Shown: positions 1 to 13,079 of the stretch, piece after piece | How the letters are laid out: each line of letters begins with the position of its first letter | Position numbering within the stretch: the stretch's first letter is position 1 | From: Selaginella tamariscina | Lineage: Eukaryota; Streptophyta; Lycopodiopsida; Selaginellales; Selaginellaceae | Direction of reading: 5' to 3' | Assembly: GCA_003024785.1 (NCBI GenBank) | Contig: PUQB01000010.1 | Location: 488,968-552,967 of the forward strand | DNA length: 64,000 nucleotides | The notes under the pieces: generated by a model | What the model saw: the letters and a program-made list of their open reading frames with translations, nothing else | Databases searched by the model: none | What the model was told of the DNA's origin: nothing | Translations under genes and position numbers: made by a program

Positions 1-3000
1 CTTTACTAGCTTCTTCTCACTCATACTTCCTAGGTCCGGTTCATCTTTAATGTTTTTGAATCATTCTTCTTAGGTGCACTTTCTAGCATTAGTATACACA
101 ATGGACCAGTACGAATCATCTATTTCACAAATTATGAAATTATTGATGAAATGCAATTACACTACTAGAATGCGATACTCTATACCTCAAGATGTGTAAC
201 TATATGATAGACTTCTGGTTGCATTGCATCAATGAGAAAGATGTGTGAACTATCGACTCCTAGTGGAGGTTTATTCTCTAATATGAAAGTGGTCATTGTT
301 TGATTAATTCTACTTGTGTTTAGGACTGAAAAATCTTCCCAACCATTAAAATGCAACATTAAGCTGTTCTATGCATTATTGCACAACTGACCTAAGAAGC
401 TAATTTGACAACCATCTCTTACATGTTCTTACTCTACCTTTGAGGGTGGTGTCTCCCTAAAATTAACATTCACATTGTGGCATTTTATGGATGTGCTTGC
501 ATATTCATTTATATGTAGTAAAGTATTGCAAGCAATACCTACACACTGAATGCATCATCTTGGTCACAATGTGGTAGCACTCTCGATAACACTCATGATT
601 AATTACAAATTTGATGTTAGTGCCATCAATTGAATTGATTTGAAGGGAGAAACTTAATAGGGTTCTATTGCACTAGTGCATGACTACCTTTCCAATCTAA
701 CATTTGTCTATTGTTTCATAATTGTACATACAAAATTCTACTCACAAACCCTGCTCATCGCCATGCAAAACCTGTTGGTCACCATTGTTATTTTGTAACA
801 CTATGTTGACTAGCATTGCAATTGCAAAATCTATGAAAAAACAATAGCATTGGCGATCTTTCTACCTCCATGCCCTAAACTCTATTGGTTACCATTGTAG
901 CTTTGCCCTAAGCTATGCTCTCCTTAAGGTTTGTTGGTCACCATGGTAGGATACCCTAACCTTGTTAATCACCAATTGAACCTTGTTGGTCGATAGCATG
1001 GAATTATGTATGGAAGTAGAAACCCTAAAACCATTGGTGCAACCATATCGCTCATTGTCATAAACCTTACCTTAACCATGTTGGTCACCAATGTCCTAAA
1101 CCCTAACCTTGTTGGTCACCATATATAGTAACAAGACTAAGAAAAATTTTTTAAATTAGAAAAACAACTAAATGGCCATATTTAAATAGAATATATTCTT
1201 TACCTTATGTGTTTTGCCTAAAACTTTTAACTTCTTCACTCAATGGATCTTCTTTATTATGTTCTTTGTATTCTTTAGTTGCTTCCTAGACTTTTTGTCA
1301 TATCGTTAGACCTTTTGTCACAACAAAGTACTTAGGCTTAAACTTCTTAAAAGACTCCACACAATTGTAGTTGAGTTTAAAGCCTAATGATTTCTTATTA
1401 CTATACTGCAGATCATAGACTTCACATAGCTTCAACAACTTCTCCCTTAGCTCAACATGTATGAAGAAACAAAACAATTTTTTTCACACAAAAACAAGTT
1501 TATATGTCATTCCTTAAAACATTATTTTATATAGAAGCTAAAAATGTTTATCCATGAAGTTGACATTGTCTCTCCATGGGTTAACTCTTATGTAAGATTT
1601 ACCATGGTATAGTATGTTATAAATATTAAACATTGTACAAGAAGTGACAAACATGAGATAACCAACATGAAGTGATGAACGTGAGTTGACCAACAATACA
1701 TGCAAAGATATTTCTTGAAGGTCGAGCTATATTAATGACACACAATAATAAATAGTGATGACCAACACTACCTAACCAAAAGATTGAATTGGGTCACAAG
1801 GCAAGGTAGCACTCACAGAATGCTTGGGATAAATATAAAGAATAGGCATGGTTAAAATATTATTTGTATGCATTACTATGCTTGCTAATGCTTCACAATT
1901 TGAGTAAATTAAGAGGAGAAGGGGCAACCGGTGATTGAGAACCAATAGTGTTACAAAATGGGAATTTATAATTATGAAGGAGACACGAAAGATGAAAATG
2001 CGTCATTCACAAGTCGTAGCTGAGACTTTCAGGAAGCAATAAAGAAACTCAAGTGCATAGTCAAATAAGAAGCATACCAAGAAATAAATTTAGGATTGTC
2101 CATTCAAGCTAATGTGTTACATTATGCAATATTGCCTAGATAATGGGATGGAGTAGTGGACTCTACAGTAAGCCACCTACACTGACCAGATCCCTAGTAA
2201 TGCACATAGAGGAAAGGAGCTTTGTCTTTCTTATGAAGAGTGGATTTTTACCTATTGGAAAAGACATGAGCCAGTTATTGTCCTCCTAATGTCAATTAAC
2301 ATTTCTCTCACATGGGTTCCATGGCAAAATCTTAATGGGGAGCATCCACATGGGACTCAACAATGGTATATTCTTGAAGACATAAAGCAATGATATTTTA
2401 AATGATTTGAAGTGCAATTTGGGAATCTGGTAACATGGGTTAACATGAATTACCAAGTTAATGTGATCAAAGATGTGGGAAATTTTACCATCAAAAATAT
2501 GTGGGTGCCAAACCAGAACACAAGACCTTCAAGAATGGCATTATGCAAAAACATTATGGCTTCTCATTCCTAACCTATTGGTGTACCCTTGGAGAAGCAA
2601 CTTGTCACATATGAATTGACAATTGCTATAAAACTATAAGAATCGGTGTGTCTCCACCATTGATTTATCCACATTTGCATTGAAAGAAAAGCTTTTTAAT
2701 AAGAAAGAAAAGGACAACACCATAGCCCATACAGAAATATACCATGATAAAGAAAAGAAGAAACATGTGGTTAACAAAGATGACAAATTGCTTATCATTT
2801 GTAAGGGAGATGTTTCTTTATTTAAATGAAGCAACTAATAGGTATTACAACACATGCATCTATCTAGATTGATTGTAGGATAGTTCGTTTAAAAAAAAAA
2901 CAACATACATAGAGTTTTTATTTCAAATGAGGAACCGTATGCAATTGAAGAATTGAGCCAAGGTCTTTTTTCTCATCCATAAAATGTTGAGAATGCTTAA

Positions 3001-5550
3001 GGTTTATGAACATTTTCTTAGTCCAGCCTTAAATATTACATATGTATGTACTCATTTTTTGAAATTAATAAAGTCTTCAAGTTTATGTTACTTCTTATAA
3101 AAATAATTGTAAAAAACAAAAAACCCTATTAAGTTTATGTTGTTTTTTGTATAAATAATGACCAACAAAAAAAACCATTTAGTTTCGATTAATTTTTTTT
3201 TGTTAAAAATAATCATCAACAAAATAACTAGCATGTTCCTTAGAGTCCACCATTTACAATAGCTAGTGATCAATTTTATGTATTTGCTGAAGAAAATGAC
3301 ACCAGTTTTACTCTTGAACAGGACAAACTAGTGAGCATCAAGAGTACTTATGACCAACACTGCTTGTACAATTCAACATAATGACAAACTTTACTTTTGA
3401 TAATTAGGTATGTCAGTTAGGTGACCATGAAGTTCTTGAACAAGACAACTTGTTTATTGACCAACATGAATAGTGGATGACCAACACTATGCACATCACC
3501 AACTCCATATTTGAATAACAAATTAAATTTCTTATGTAAAAGAAAATCAAAATTGCAAATAATCATGAAGTGAGTATAATGTTATACTAATTACAACAAT
3601 GAGAAAGAACTACTTTTGATTGTAGCATTAAAAATTCAAGATGCCTGATTGCATTACTCGCTTTAGGCAAATATAGTGCATTAAACATTATTATTATATA
3701 GTCACAATCACTTATACTGCACAATACAAAATAACTCCACAATATTAAGGCATTGCAACCGACCAACACAGCATAGCACATATATAATCATGTTAATGGC
3801 AATGATTTAGATCTCTTAATTCTATTATAAATATATGAAAAAATAATTTATGCTAATGATCACCACATGGCGATGATTCATATTTCTTACATATGTAGCT
3901 ACTATGTTCTCATTATCCCCCACTTGTACCCAAAATGAATGTGCATGTGGCATCAATTTGGCATAGAATATTCAATAAAAATCCATTATACATGTCTTAT
4001 CACCTCACTTAAACATATTTTAGATTTTTAAACAAATATAAGGTTTATTTTGTTCCTCATATAAATATTTCATAAGATAAGAGACATATTTAGGGGTTGA
4101 ATAATTTAAACTCATTAATAAAAGCTCTTTTGTGAATTATGTGTTTAAAGTTGTTCAAACCTAGTCTTAATGAGTTTACTTGGTAGAACATTTGTGTTTA
4201 CCTACATTCTTTAAGGTTGAAGAGATAGTTACTTTAAGGGAATTAGAATAAGACTCTACATCTTGTGCCTATTTAGCAACCACGGTTGTCACATCTTCAT
4301 TATACTTTATTGACCGTTACTAATGTGTTTATTAAGAGTTGAATAAATAAACAATTTGTATTTAATTTGTAATCACTATTCATAGTAAACGATGAATTCA
4401 ACTTGTTAAAACTTAACTTTATTAATTCAAAATTAAATTATTTTCCCAAATTAATGAATTAATGAAGTAATCCAAATACAAAGGCTTCAAACAATTATTA
4501 TTTTATAATTTTATGGTTTTGATGCTGGTACAATAAGAAACTATATAAAAATCATTATAATTAGTAATTAAGTTGTGGAGCAAATTCATTAAATATTAAT
4601 TAAAAAATATTTATAAAATTGTATTAAATCTCTAAACAATTTTGCTCTTTCATATATGTAATGTAAATCATTATGATTAATAAATAAGTTATTGAGCTAG
4701 ATTCATCAAAACATCAATTAAAACGCAATTTATGAAAATTATATTAAACTTTTAAACAATTTTAATACTACTATATTTATGTGGTGCATTAGATGATATT
4801 CATATTAAATTATGATTTAAACTTGTTAATATGGACTTACCAACTATTACAGTGTTTTGTTACAAATTTAAAATGTTAAAAAAAAATATTTAGGGATATT
4901 AATAATGCTTATAATAACCAAAATGTCTAGATATATGTATTTTAGCTTAAATGATAATTGATTTTTTCAAATTTTAAATACAATTCAATCGAGGTGCAAG
5001 AATTCTACCATATTTATATATACTTTTATTTATATTTCATCAAGGTTTATTTTAAAGTATAATAACAAAGACAAAGTCAAAACCTACAATTCATAATATT
5101 AAATAAACATGTCTGTGCACAAGTGAATAAACTTTTTAAATACTTCTAAATGATTTTATAAGATCTTCTAGTTAGTTGTTTTTATAAAAAAATTTAATGT
5201 TAAGAGAAGTAAAACTTAAAGATTAAGAGTATATAATGTAATAATTTTAATCCAAATTGATTAAACTATAAAATAATGAAAAACACTAATGTATTGTAAT
5301 CTTAAAAATCACAAACTTTTGTATTGTAATCTTAAATCCATAGTAATATAAATAAATAATGATAATAATATGGACTCCGTTAAATTTTAATTTTCAGATT
5401 AATATATGAAGCGACATCACAAGCGGCACTCTAGTAGTACTTCCAATAGATATTTTATTAGCTTTTCTTTTAACATTTTGTCAACGTTTCACGAGCTAAT
5501 GAATATATATTCTATTACAACGGCGGCGTACAACAAGCTCAGATATTATT
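1..5550. other. AT-rich intergenic region, no gene recognised
   Basis: All six frames are closed within short distances and I see no coding similarity. The stretch has AT-rich spacer composition. The only structure I can support is the scattered TTGGTCA/TGACCAA motif family: plus orientation around 770-1130, and reverse orientation (gaccaaca) around 1640-1810 and 3340-3490. This may be the remains of an old mobile element. Confidence 0.5.
770..1130. repeat. Degenerate CCTAACCTTGTTGGTCACCAT repeat
   Basis: Phrases close to ccctaaccttgttggtcacc recur at least five times, near 773, 885, 930, 980 and 1075-1125, with variable spacing. The array is imperfect and spacing is not constant, so it is a decayed repeat rather than a clean satellite. 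Confidence 0.5.
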
Positions 5551-5614
5551 TTTAACATGTGTATGTACAGAGACGTAAAACTTCTAGGCACACCACGGTG
5601 TACATCCTCTGGCT

Positions 5615-7595
5615 ATGGCGGGCTTCGACGAATCCAAAGGGATCTACACAAGCTTATCTCCCAAGGTACAAATCCCACAATACCCCACCTCAATTTTGTC
5701 ACCTACATGTTCTCGAGACACTCTGAGAATCCGAACAAACTCGCATTGGTAGACGGCAAAATCCAGCAAATCCTTCACCTGCTCCGAGCTCAGGGATTTG
5801 ATAACGCGTGCCTCATATGGGCTTCTGGAGCTCGGTATCTCTTCTCTCTCTCTCTCTCTCTCCGTGTTAAATCCTCATCCACAGGTATCAAGCAGGGGGA
5901 CGTGGTTATGATATTACTCCCGAACTGCCTCGAGTTTTCCTATCATTTTCAATGCAGTACTGAAGATAGGAGGGATTGTTACTGCAACTAATCCACAGAA
6001 CACAGAGCGGGAGATTACCAGACAAATGCAGGACTCCAAACCGAAGATGGTGTTTACAGATACGTTGGGACTCTCCAAGGTGAGATCCTTTAATCTGCCA
6101 GTCATCATTGTAGATGAACTGGTGAACGATGGAGAATTCGCGTTTTCCCGACTTCTATGTGAGAGCCCAAAGAGACCACAGGTTAGGATTCTCCAGAGCG
6201 ATCCAGCAGTGATACTCTACTCGTCGGGAACGACTGGGATGAGCAAGGGAGTGGTAATCTCGCACGGAACCTGATTACTACAATGGCAGTTGCAGAGAAA
6301 ACCCCGGATGAGATGCATCCGAGTGACACAAATCTAGTTCTGTTTCCCATGTACCATGTTGGGGGACTTGTGTGGTTAGCCTGTGCTTCTGTCTCTGCTA
6401 GATCGACGTTCATTCTGCTGCCAAAGTACAACCTGACAGACCTCTGCAGATGCGTTGAGCGATATGCAGTGAACAAGATCAAACTGCCCCACCGGTGATC
6501 CTCGACCTACTTAAGAGCCCGGAAACAGCTAACTACAGGCTTAAGTCGCTTAGGGTTCTTATCTCCGCCTGCTCCGCTTGGAAGGACACTGTGGAAAGAA
6601 TGCTATCCAAGTTCCCGCACCTGGAGAGGTTCATTCAGGTAAGAACCCTAATATTTGACTTTTTATTGACAGTGACTCCAAAGCTGTACGGAATGACTGA
6701 GACAACGACTCTTGCAAGCGGAGAGAGATGCTTGTTGGGATCGGCAGGAGGTTAAAACCGAGTTTAGAGGCTAGGGTTGTGGATTTGCAGACTAAGTTAG
6801 CGCTCCCGCCTAATGGACGAGGGGAGCTTTGGTTAAGAGGGCCAAGCATTATGCAAGGTTTAGTATGTTCATTATAAATTAATTACAGTATTAATTTACT
6901 TAATATGCAGGTTATTTGAATAATGCAGTGGCAACAAATGAAGCTATTGATGAAGAAGGATGGCTACACACGGGAGACCTTGTGTACTTTGATGAGCAAG
7001 GGATTTATATATAGTGGATCGGCTAAAGGAGTTAATTAAGTACAAAGATACCAGGTAAATACTGCACACACACACGCACACATGCATAACGTGTGTGTGT
7101 GTGTGCGCGCGCGCATTATAATACCAAATTATAATTTATGTAATAGGTTGCACCAGCCGAACTACTAGAAGCTCTCTGCTTACTCATCCAAGTGTCATCG
7201 ACTGTGCTGTTGTTCCGTAAGCTTTCTCTCTACACACATGCACGCACGCTCACCCACACACACACGCACGCACGCACACACTCACACACGCACTTCTGTA
7301 TAGATTTTTAGATGAAGCTGCTGGAGAGGTTCCATTCGCCTTCATTGTTCAAGATCCACAGAAGAACCTATCAAGCCAGGAAATTATGGACTTCATAGCC
7401 GGTCAAGTAAGACCTTACACACACACCCACCCACACACACACACACACACACGCACATATATATATAATATGTATGTTCAGGTGGCTCCATACAAAAAGA
7501 TTAGAAGAGTTGCATTTGTTAAGGAAATACCGAAATCAGCAGCTGGGAAAATTTTACGTAAGGAACTCAAGTTGATTGCTCACTCAAAGCTTTGA
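5615..7595 (+). CDS. 4CL-like peroxisomal acyl-CoA ligase, copy 1 (frame-broken; pseudogene or unpolished sequence)
   Basis: AMP-forming ligase of the 4-coumarate:CoA ligase-like group, which activates carboxylic acids to acyl-AMP and then acyl-CoA. Exons by splice signals: 5615-5834, 5885-6638, 6684-6857, 6911-7054, 7147-7216, 7304-7406, 7482-7595. Visible motifs are the AMP-binding loop [10 protein letters not shown] (6220-6250), LYGMTETTT (6684-), TGDLVYF (6970-), a [10 protein letters not shown] segment (7017-) and the C-terminal PKSAAGK lysine motif. The protein ends SKL, a peroxisomal PTS1 signal. With breaks allowed for, it is about 527 residues, the family length. Nine one-base breaks occur near 5682, 5758, 5937, 6269, 6488, 6748, 7006, 7049 and 7172; I found no nonsense substitution and no lost splice site. 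The second intron is only 45 nt. It may be dead, or a real gene with sequence errors. Confidence 0.75.
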
Positions 7596-8504
7596 AAGTA
7601 TCGTATAAGAATATTTGTTATTTATTAAACACAACACAAGATGATAGAAGATTATATATGTATATCATATTTTTATTCATGATTTTTATTTTTTTTAAAT
7701 TCATAAATTTATTAATTAATTTGTAACTCATAGTTTTTTAATTTCAAAATGCAATCAGTTAAATACATATATTGCAATATAATATACTTGTCTAAATATT
7801 TTATTTTAACAGGTTTATATAGATTAAGTATATACATTTAATTATTCTGTTTCATTTTAAATTAAATTACAAATAAATAAACTAATAACAAGAATATCCC
7901 ATTAAATTCTAAATAAAGTGAAATTTAGATTAACTTAAATAAAAATTTAATAAATTTTTTGTTTACAATGGTTAAAGTCTTAAATGTAATGCTTGGTTTG
8001 ACTTGTTATATTTTAATTTTTAAGCTTTAAAGTGTGTTGGTTCTGTTGAAGTTTGATAAAGAAGTTTATGTAAAGATTTTAAATTGAGAATAAAATTTAC
8101 ATGTAATTTACATGTAGTTTTTATGTACCAAATGTGTGTAGGTCTCTTTGTATGTGTGTATTGATGTATAATGTGTATTTAATGTTTATTTTACATGTCT
8201 TTATATATATATATATATATATAATGTACACATTCGATATATACAAACACACATATCAAAATGTCTGCACTCCATGTTCCTCCGTATTATTTTATATGCA
8301 TATCTTATGCGTATGAACTGGAAGAATACGACTACACAACCAAAGCATGTTATAGTGTGTATATGTGCTATTACCTGCCAAAAAAGGTTTGTCCGGAGAT
8401 CACGGGAAGCTTATATATATATATATATTATATTATAGGCGTGCATGAATACGTGCGTGTTGTATGTGTATGTGTAAACAGTATAGTATTTGAATCTTCT
8501 GCAG

Positions 8505-8627
8505 AAAGACACAAAGAAATTTCAAGTTGGAAAAGGTTAATACACTCGTCACAAAAGGGAAGCTGCACTGGAAAAAGGAAAGGGCAAAGGGCACTTGTCA
8601 TACGCAGACACGGTACCCTTATTTTGA
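8505..8627 (+). other. Exon-like fragment of unknown identity
   Basis: A candidate acceptor (tcttctgcag) is followed by a protein-like reading, KDTKKFQVGKG then, after one break, YTRHKREAALEKGKGKGH, ending at a TGA at 8625-8627. It is lysine-rich and I do not recognise it. It could be the last exon of a small gene or a gene remnant. There is too little flanking coding sequence to decide. Confidence 0.2.
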
Positions 8628-10664
8628 CAAGTAGGCGCGTGCGTGTGTTCAGCCAGACGTGAGACTTGAATGGAATTATATCACTATCAATAATGTTCTT
8701 ATGTATATTATTTTCTACACATATAAATACATATACAACGTATACGATGCCAGATGAACTTTTGACTTATCCATGTATATAAGTCAAAGTATATTCTAAG
8801 GTATAAGAAATTAATTAAATTTATTTTGAATACCTGTTGACAATAAAATAAATATTATGTTGAAAAATGGTACGAAAATTACATATATAAATGTACAATT
8901 ATCTAAACGTGTCTAACACGTCTAGTTTAGGGTTTCCTGTAATTAAGCAAACATTGCCAGCGTATAAATGATTAATAATTTGATACAGAGCTGGCAAATG
9001 TTTAAATGCCCATATATTGACTCGATTAGAAACACCTACTCCACCTAAGATAATAATGTATGTATAGAATACATATACGTGCTTATATACGCGTATATAG
9101 GAAGGCTAGATTAAGTCAATATAGAGTGGATCAACTAACTTTCCACGACCACTTCATATACGCGCTTTGTCAAAAATGACGTAGTTTAGTCCACGCTCTC
9201 TAAATAGTAACCTAAACACCTCCTAATTTGCTAAACTCGGCTAACTTTGGCTAAACCTTACTTAACTTTTGCTAAACTCTACTTAGTAACTTGCTAAATT
9301 ACACGACGCTTGGAATTTTCCAGATGCTTCACTTTTCATGCAAAGGTGGCGAAATCCAAGTCGCACGATTCAGCAATCGTGCCACGTGTCTAAGCCATTT
9401 CCTTTGCCAACAAATCACTTTACATACGTAGGTTCGGAAAACACACCTAGAGACTTTCTGCATACAACTTCCGTATACGTATTTTATACACGTGTATAAA
9501 GTACACGTATATGAGTATAGAATACACGTAATATGTATTATCTGAAACTACCACTGTATCCACGACAAATCGGCGGCTCTGATTGCTTCCCATCTGAATA
9601 TGTGAGCCAGACAAATCATTATATAGATAAATAGATAACTACATAAAGTATTTAAATATAAATAACATTAAATATGAGCAAGGAACATGATCCACTTGTC
9701 AGTGTATGTAATCACGCCAACCGATGTTCTTATCACTATACATCCAAATATCACAAATATTTTATTATTTTTTAATTATTAATTATCATTAATTTAGTTT
9801 AAACATGTATATGAATCTTAATATCAAAAGAAGTACAGATATTTGTATAATTTAATGTATATATAACTCATTAAAAAGAGCTTAAACATGTATTTAATGT
9901 CTACTTGGGAGCAAACACGTAGTTACGAAATTCCAATACACAATATGATTAAATGTTATAACAATACAACATTTAATTATAGATCTTTATAAGGTTGTCT
10001 ATTCAGTGGGAGGATATATATTAAATATTTAAAGTTATGGGGAACCAGAAAGAAACTATTTAACTTTAATTAAAGTACTAGAAAGCGATAAGACGTAAAG
10101 TTTAAGTGATCTTAAGGATCTGATTCGATTTAAACACTTACATTTTAATTTTTATTAATTATTTAAATTATTTTTTAAAGGTCCAACATGCTCCGCATGG
10201 TCTGAGCATATACGTACAAGAATGCCCCAAACTGTTCCTTACATAATTAATATAAACAATGTGTATTTACATTATTTACCAAAATGACCCTGTATATGTA
10301 CATACGTACGGATGTAATTATCTTAAAAAGACGATTACGATCGCGTTTTGTGGTCCAGAAGATTTTGGCGGCAATTATATCCACGAACGTGCACACAATG
10401 AAGGGTTAATACCGACCCTGTTAAGCTTTCCGAACCTAGAGGTAGGTTCGTTACCGAACCTAGTAAACCGGACGTGAAGCGTGGAATCCATTATGGTTTT
10501 GTGTGTGCCATATATGCCGTGAAGGAAGAAGAACAGGTTGTTTCTGTGCGTCTTGCCGACTGTTTGTGGATTAAGTATGTGGATTTCTACGGTACTCTAT
10601 GAATAAAATGGGAGCTTCTGTGGTTCTGTGCAGCTGGGTTTGTGAATCACTCTGATCAGTAGCT

Positions 10665-10849
10665 GCCCATCTAGGAGATCGATCGATTTTGTATTGGGTT
10701 TCTCTTGATTCTGTCCGGAATAGGGAAAGCCTTCGTTTTGTGTCTTCTGGGTCATTCATTGATTTCTGCAAAGATTAGTAGGAGCCCAACAAGGAGATCA
10801 ATCGACTGTATATTGGGTTCTCAGGGTTCTGTCCGGGATACAGAAAACA
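10665..10849 (+). repeat. Duplicated ~66-bp segment in the 5' leader of the RING-CH gene
   Basis: Positions 10665-10730 and 10784-10849 share the pattern gccca-n-aggagatc-n-atcga, then tattgggt, then ctgtccgg and a-tagg/cag-aaa, offset by 119 bases. The second copy ends eight bases before the start codon, so the repeat probably lies in transcribed leader sequence. Confidence 0.6.
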
Positions 10850-10856
10850 GAGGGCC

Positions 10857-11339
10857 ATGGAGGATCATGTTGTATTGGATGTAGAGAGGCTCACAAGTGC
10901 AAATGAAGCGATATCGGACAGGAAATGCGAGGAATACAGGCTGGTTTCGTGTTCTTCAGCGGATGAACATGTGATGACACTCCCGGAGTATGTAGAGGTT
11001 GAAGATTTCACTAAGGGAAGTGTGCGGAGAGTGGGACGATTGTGGAGTGCAGGATTTGTCAAGAAGAAGATGAGGTTGGGAATTTGGAAGTGCCCTGTGC
11101 GTGTTCTGGAAGCGTTAAGGTACACACCGTTTTTCCCTTTTGCCCTTTTGCCCTTTTTATTTATTGTTTTTCTTGTTTATTTTTTGTTTCTGTGCAGTAC
11201 GCACACAGGAAATGCGTGCAGCGTTGGTGCAATGAGAAGGGCGACACAACATGCGAAATTTGCCAGAAGGTATCCGTTTTATTATATATGTATATACATT
11301 ATATATATAATATATATAGTATTTGCAAATGATGAATGG

Positions 11340-11394
<55 letters not shown>

Positions 11395-12928
11395 ATTCTC
11401 ATATTCTATATATACAAGCAAGGCACTCGGTAGGGGTGTGTGTGTGTGTGGTAACTATACATATTAAAAGTTTGCGTACGACGCACACATATACAGACGT
11501 ACACACACAAGTATTAACGTTGTTGTTGTTATCTTCAGCCATATCAACCTGGCTATACTGCTCCTCCTCGGCCTCCTCAAGTGGAAGGAGTTCCCATTGA
11601 TCTAAGGTATAGCTATACGAATATTCTATATTCATACGCACTTGTGTAATATAATATAATTTTAAATTATTCAACTAATAATTTTGATTATTTTTTAGTG
11701 GAAATTGGGGAATTACGGGGCCTCATCAACTGGATTTACGTGATCCAAGAATACTTGCAATGGCAGCAGAGAGACATTTTCTGGACTCTGATTATGATGA
11801 ATATGCCTCAGCAAATGCAAGCAGTGCAGCGTGTTGTCGATCTGCAGCCCTTATTGTACGTATATGCATATGTATATACACTATACATGTATATATACAC
11901 TCATATCTACTATCTGCAAATTTCTGCAAATACTTAACGACATACCCGTCGCTATTTATATCAAACCACATACTATATATACACAGACGTACAACTCTTG
12001 GTATACTTGTCTGTATCTGTATGCCACGCGCGTACACACGTGATGTATGGTTTGAGGTAATTATTGAGCTAATATAGTTTTATAATATTTCAGCTCATGG
12101 CTTTATTGCTACTTCGTCACGCTCTTGCAATGGCGACTTCTGGTGCAGATGATGATGCGTCCACATTGTTCACAGTAAGTCAAAACATGCATTATTTTCA
12201 TGCAATTATATATATACTTTAAGTATTGTGTAATTAAACATTATGAATTGTAGTAGTGTTAAACTTTGTGTATAATATTATTGACGTATATGTTTATTAT
12301 TTGTGCAGCTATTTCTATTGCGTGCAGCAGGCTTTCTTTTACCCTGTTACATCATGCTCAGAGCTTTGAGTATTCTACAAAGACGTCGCCAGCAACAAGT
12401 AAGTCGCCATCTAATTGTTATTTATAATTTAATTATTGTACTGTGTGTGTGTGTCGCGCGCGCGCGCGTGTGTGTGTGATACTATCTGAATATATTTATA
12501 TATATCAGATATATGGTAGGTTATACATATGTAATAAGGCATCCACAGATATATAAGGGCACGCCTACATTCGCACATATGTATCTATATACATTAATAT
12601 TAATATAAATTACAAGTTAATCAATTATTACCATGCAGGAAGCAACAATGGCAGAAGTAGCTATACTTATACAAGCAGGGCAAGCAGCAAGGCATATTCC
12701 GTCAGTCCCAACGTCGGCTACAGTTCCCCCAGGAACACCAGTGCAGGTATATATATGTGGTATATATACAGTTATATATAACTGTATATGTTATTTCTTT
12801 ATATAATTATAATTATATATAATATGCATATGTAAATATAATGATATCTTAATATAAGTATATAGTTCTTATATATACTTAATATATAAATGCTATTGCA
12901 GGTAAATATAGAAACAGTTTCAACTTAG
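10857..12928 (+). CDS. RING-CH (RINGv) membrane E3 ubiquitin ligase with DUF3675-type tail
   Basis: Predicted membrane-bound ubiquitin ligase of the MARCH-like plant family. Exons: 10857-11119, 11198-11269, 11539-11606, 11699-11855, 12094-12174, 12309-12398, 12639-12746, 12902-12928; about 288 residues. The zinc finger is a clear C4HC3 set: C65-C68, C81-C83, H91, C94, C107-C110, with the family phrase RKCVQRWCNEKGDTTCEIC. After it come PYQPGYTAPP, the FLDSDYDEY block and two hydrophobic segments (about 145-165 and 185-205), as in plant RINGv/DUF3675 proteins. The start is the first ATG in frame after the leader repeat. One base is missing near 11033-11037 (gtgggacg), just before the first zinc cysteines; with it, all eight exons stay in frame. 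Intron 2 carries a long GT tract. Confidence 0.88.
11347..11394 (+). repeat. (GT)n microsatellite in RING-CH intron 2
   Basis: About 48 bases of uninterrupted GT alternation inside the intron between the second and third exons of the RING-CH gene. Confidence 0.9.
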
Positions 12929-13079
12929 TAAAGAGAAGTGGATCTTCTACGAGATAAACAAAGAGTTTTTACCGGACGGGACATTCTTTAGAGCTGCTTC
13001 TCGCGAGTCAGATTGACCCCGGAAGCTTAATTAAGGTAAAAAACATGTAAATAAATTGCTCAAGAAGATCTTAATTTTA

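Larger units (their letters stand above)
7600..10850. other. Intergenic region between 4CL-like copy 1 and the RING-CH gene
   Basis: Mostly AT-rich spacer. Around 9221-9300 there are imperfect repeats of ttgctaaactc/taactttggctaaacc. A G-box type ACGT core (gccacgtgtc) lies near 9390. The last 350 bases before 10857 become GC-richer and probably hold the promoter and 5' leader of the RING-CH gene. Confidence 0.4.

Noticed and set aside
1085..1110. cctaaaccctaacc, resembling plant telomere repeat
   Set aside because: Only about two units, embedded in the TTGGTCA repeat phrase; no array.
5557..5991. A start for 4CL-like copy 1 at 5557
   Set aside because: The frame from 5557 gives no family similarity until after 5682; the ATG at 5615 begins a good N-terminus ([16 protein letters not shown]).
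10857..11600. A single 247-codon open frame starting at the RING-CH ATG
   Set aside because: It reads through two introns and a GT tract; the zinc finger lies in another frame and is joined by splicing.
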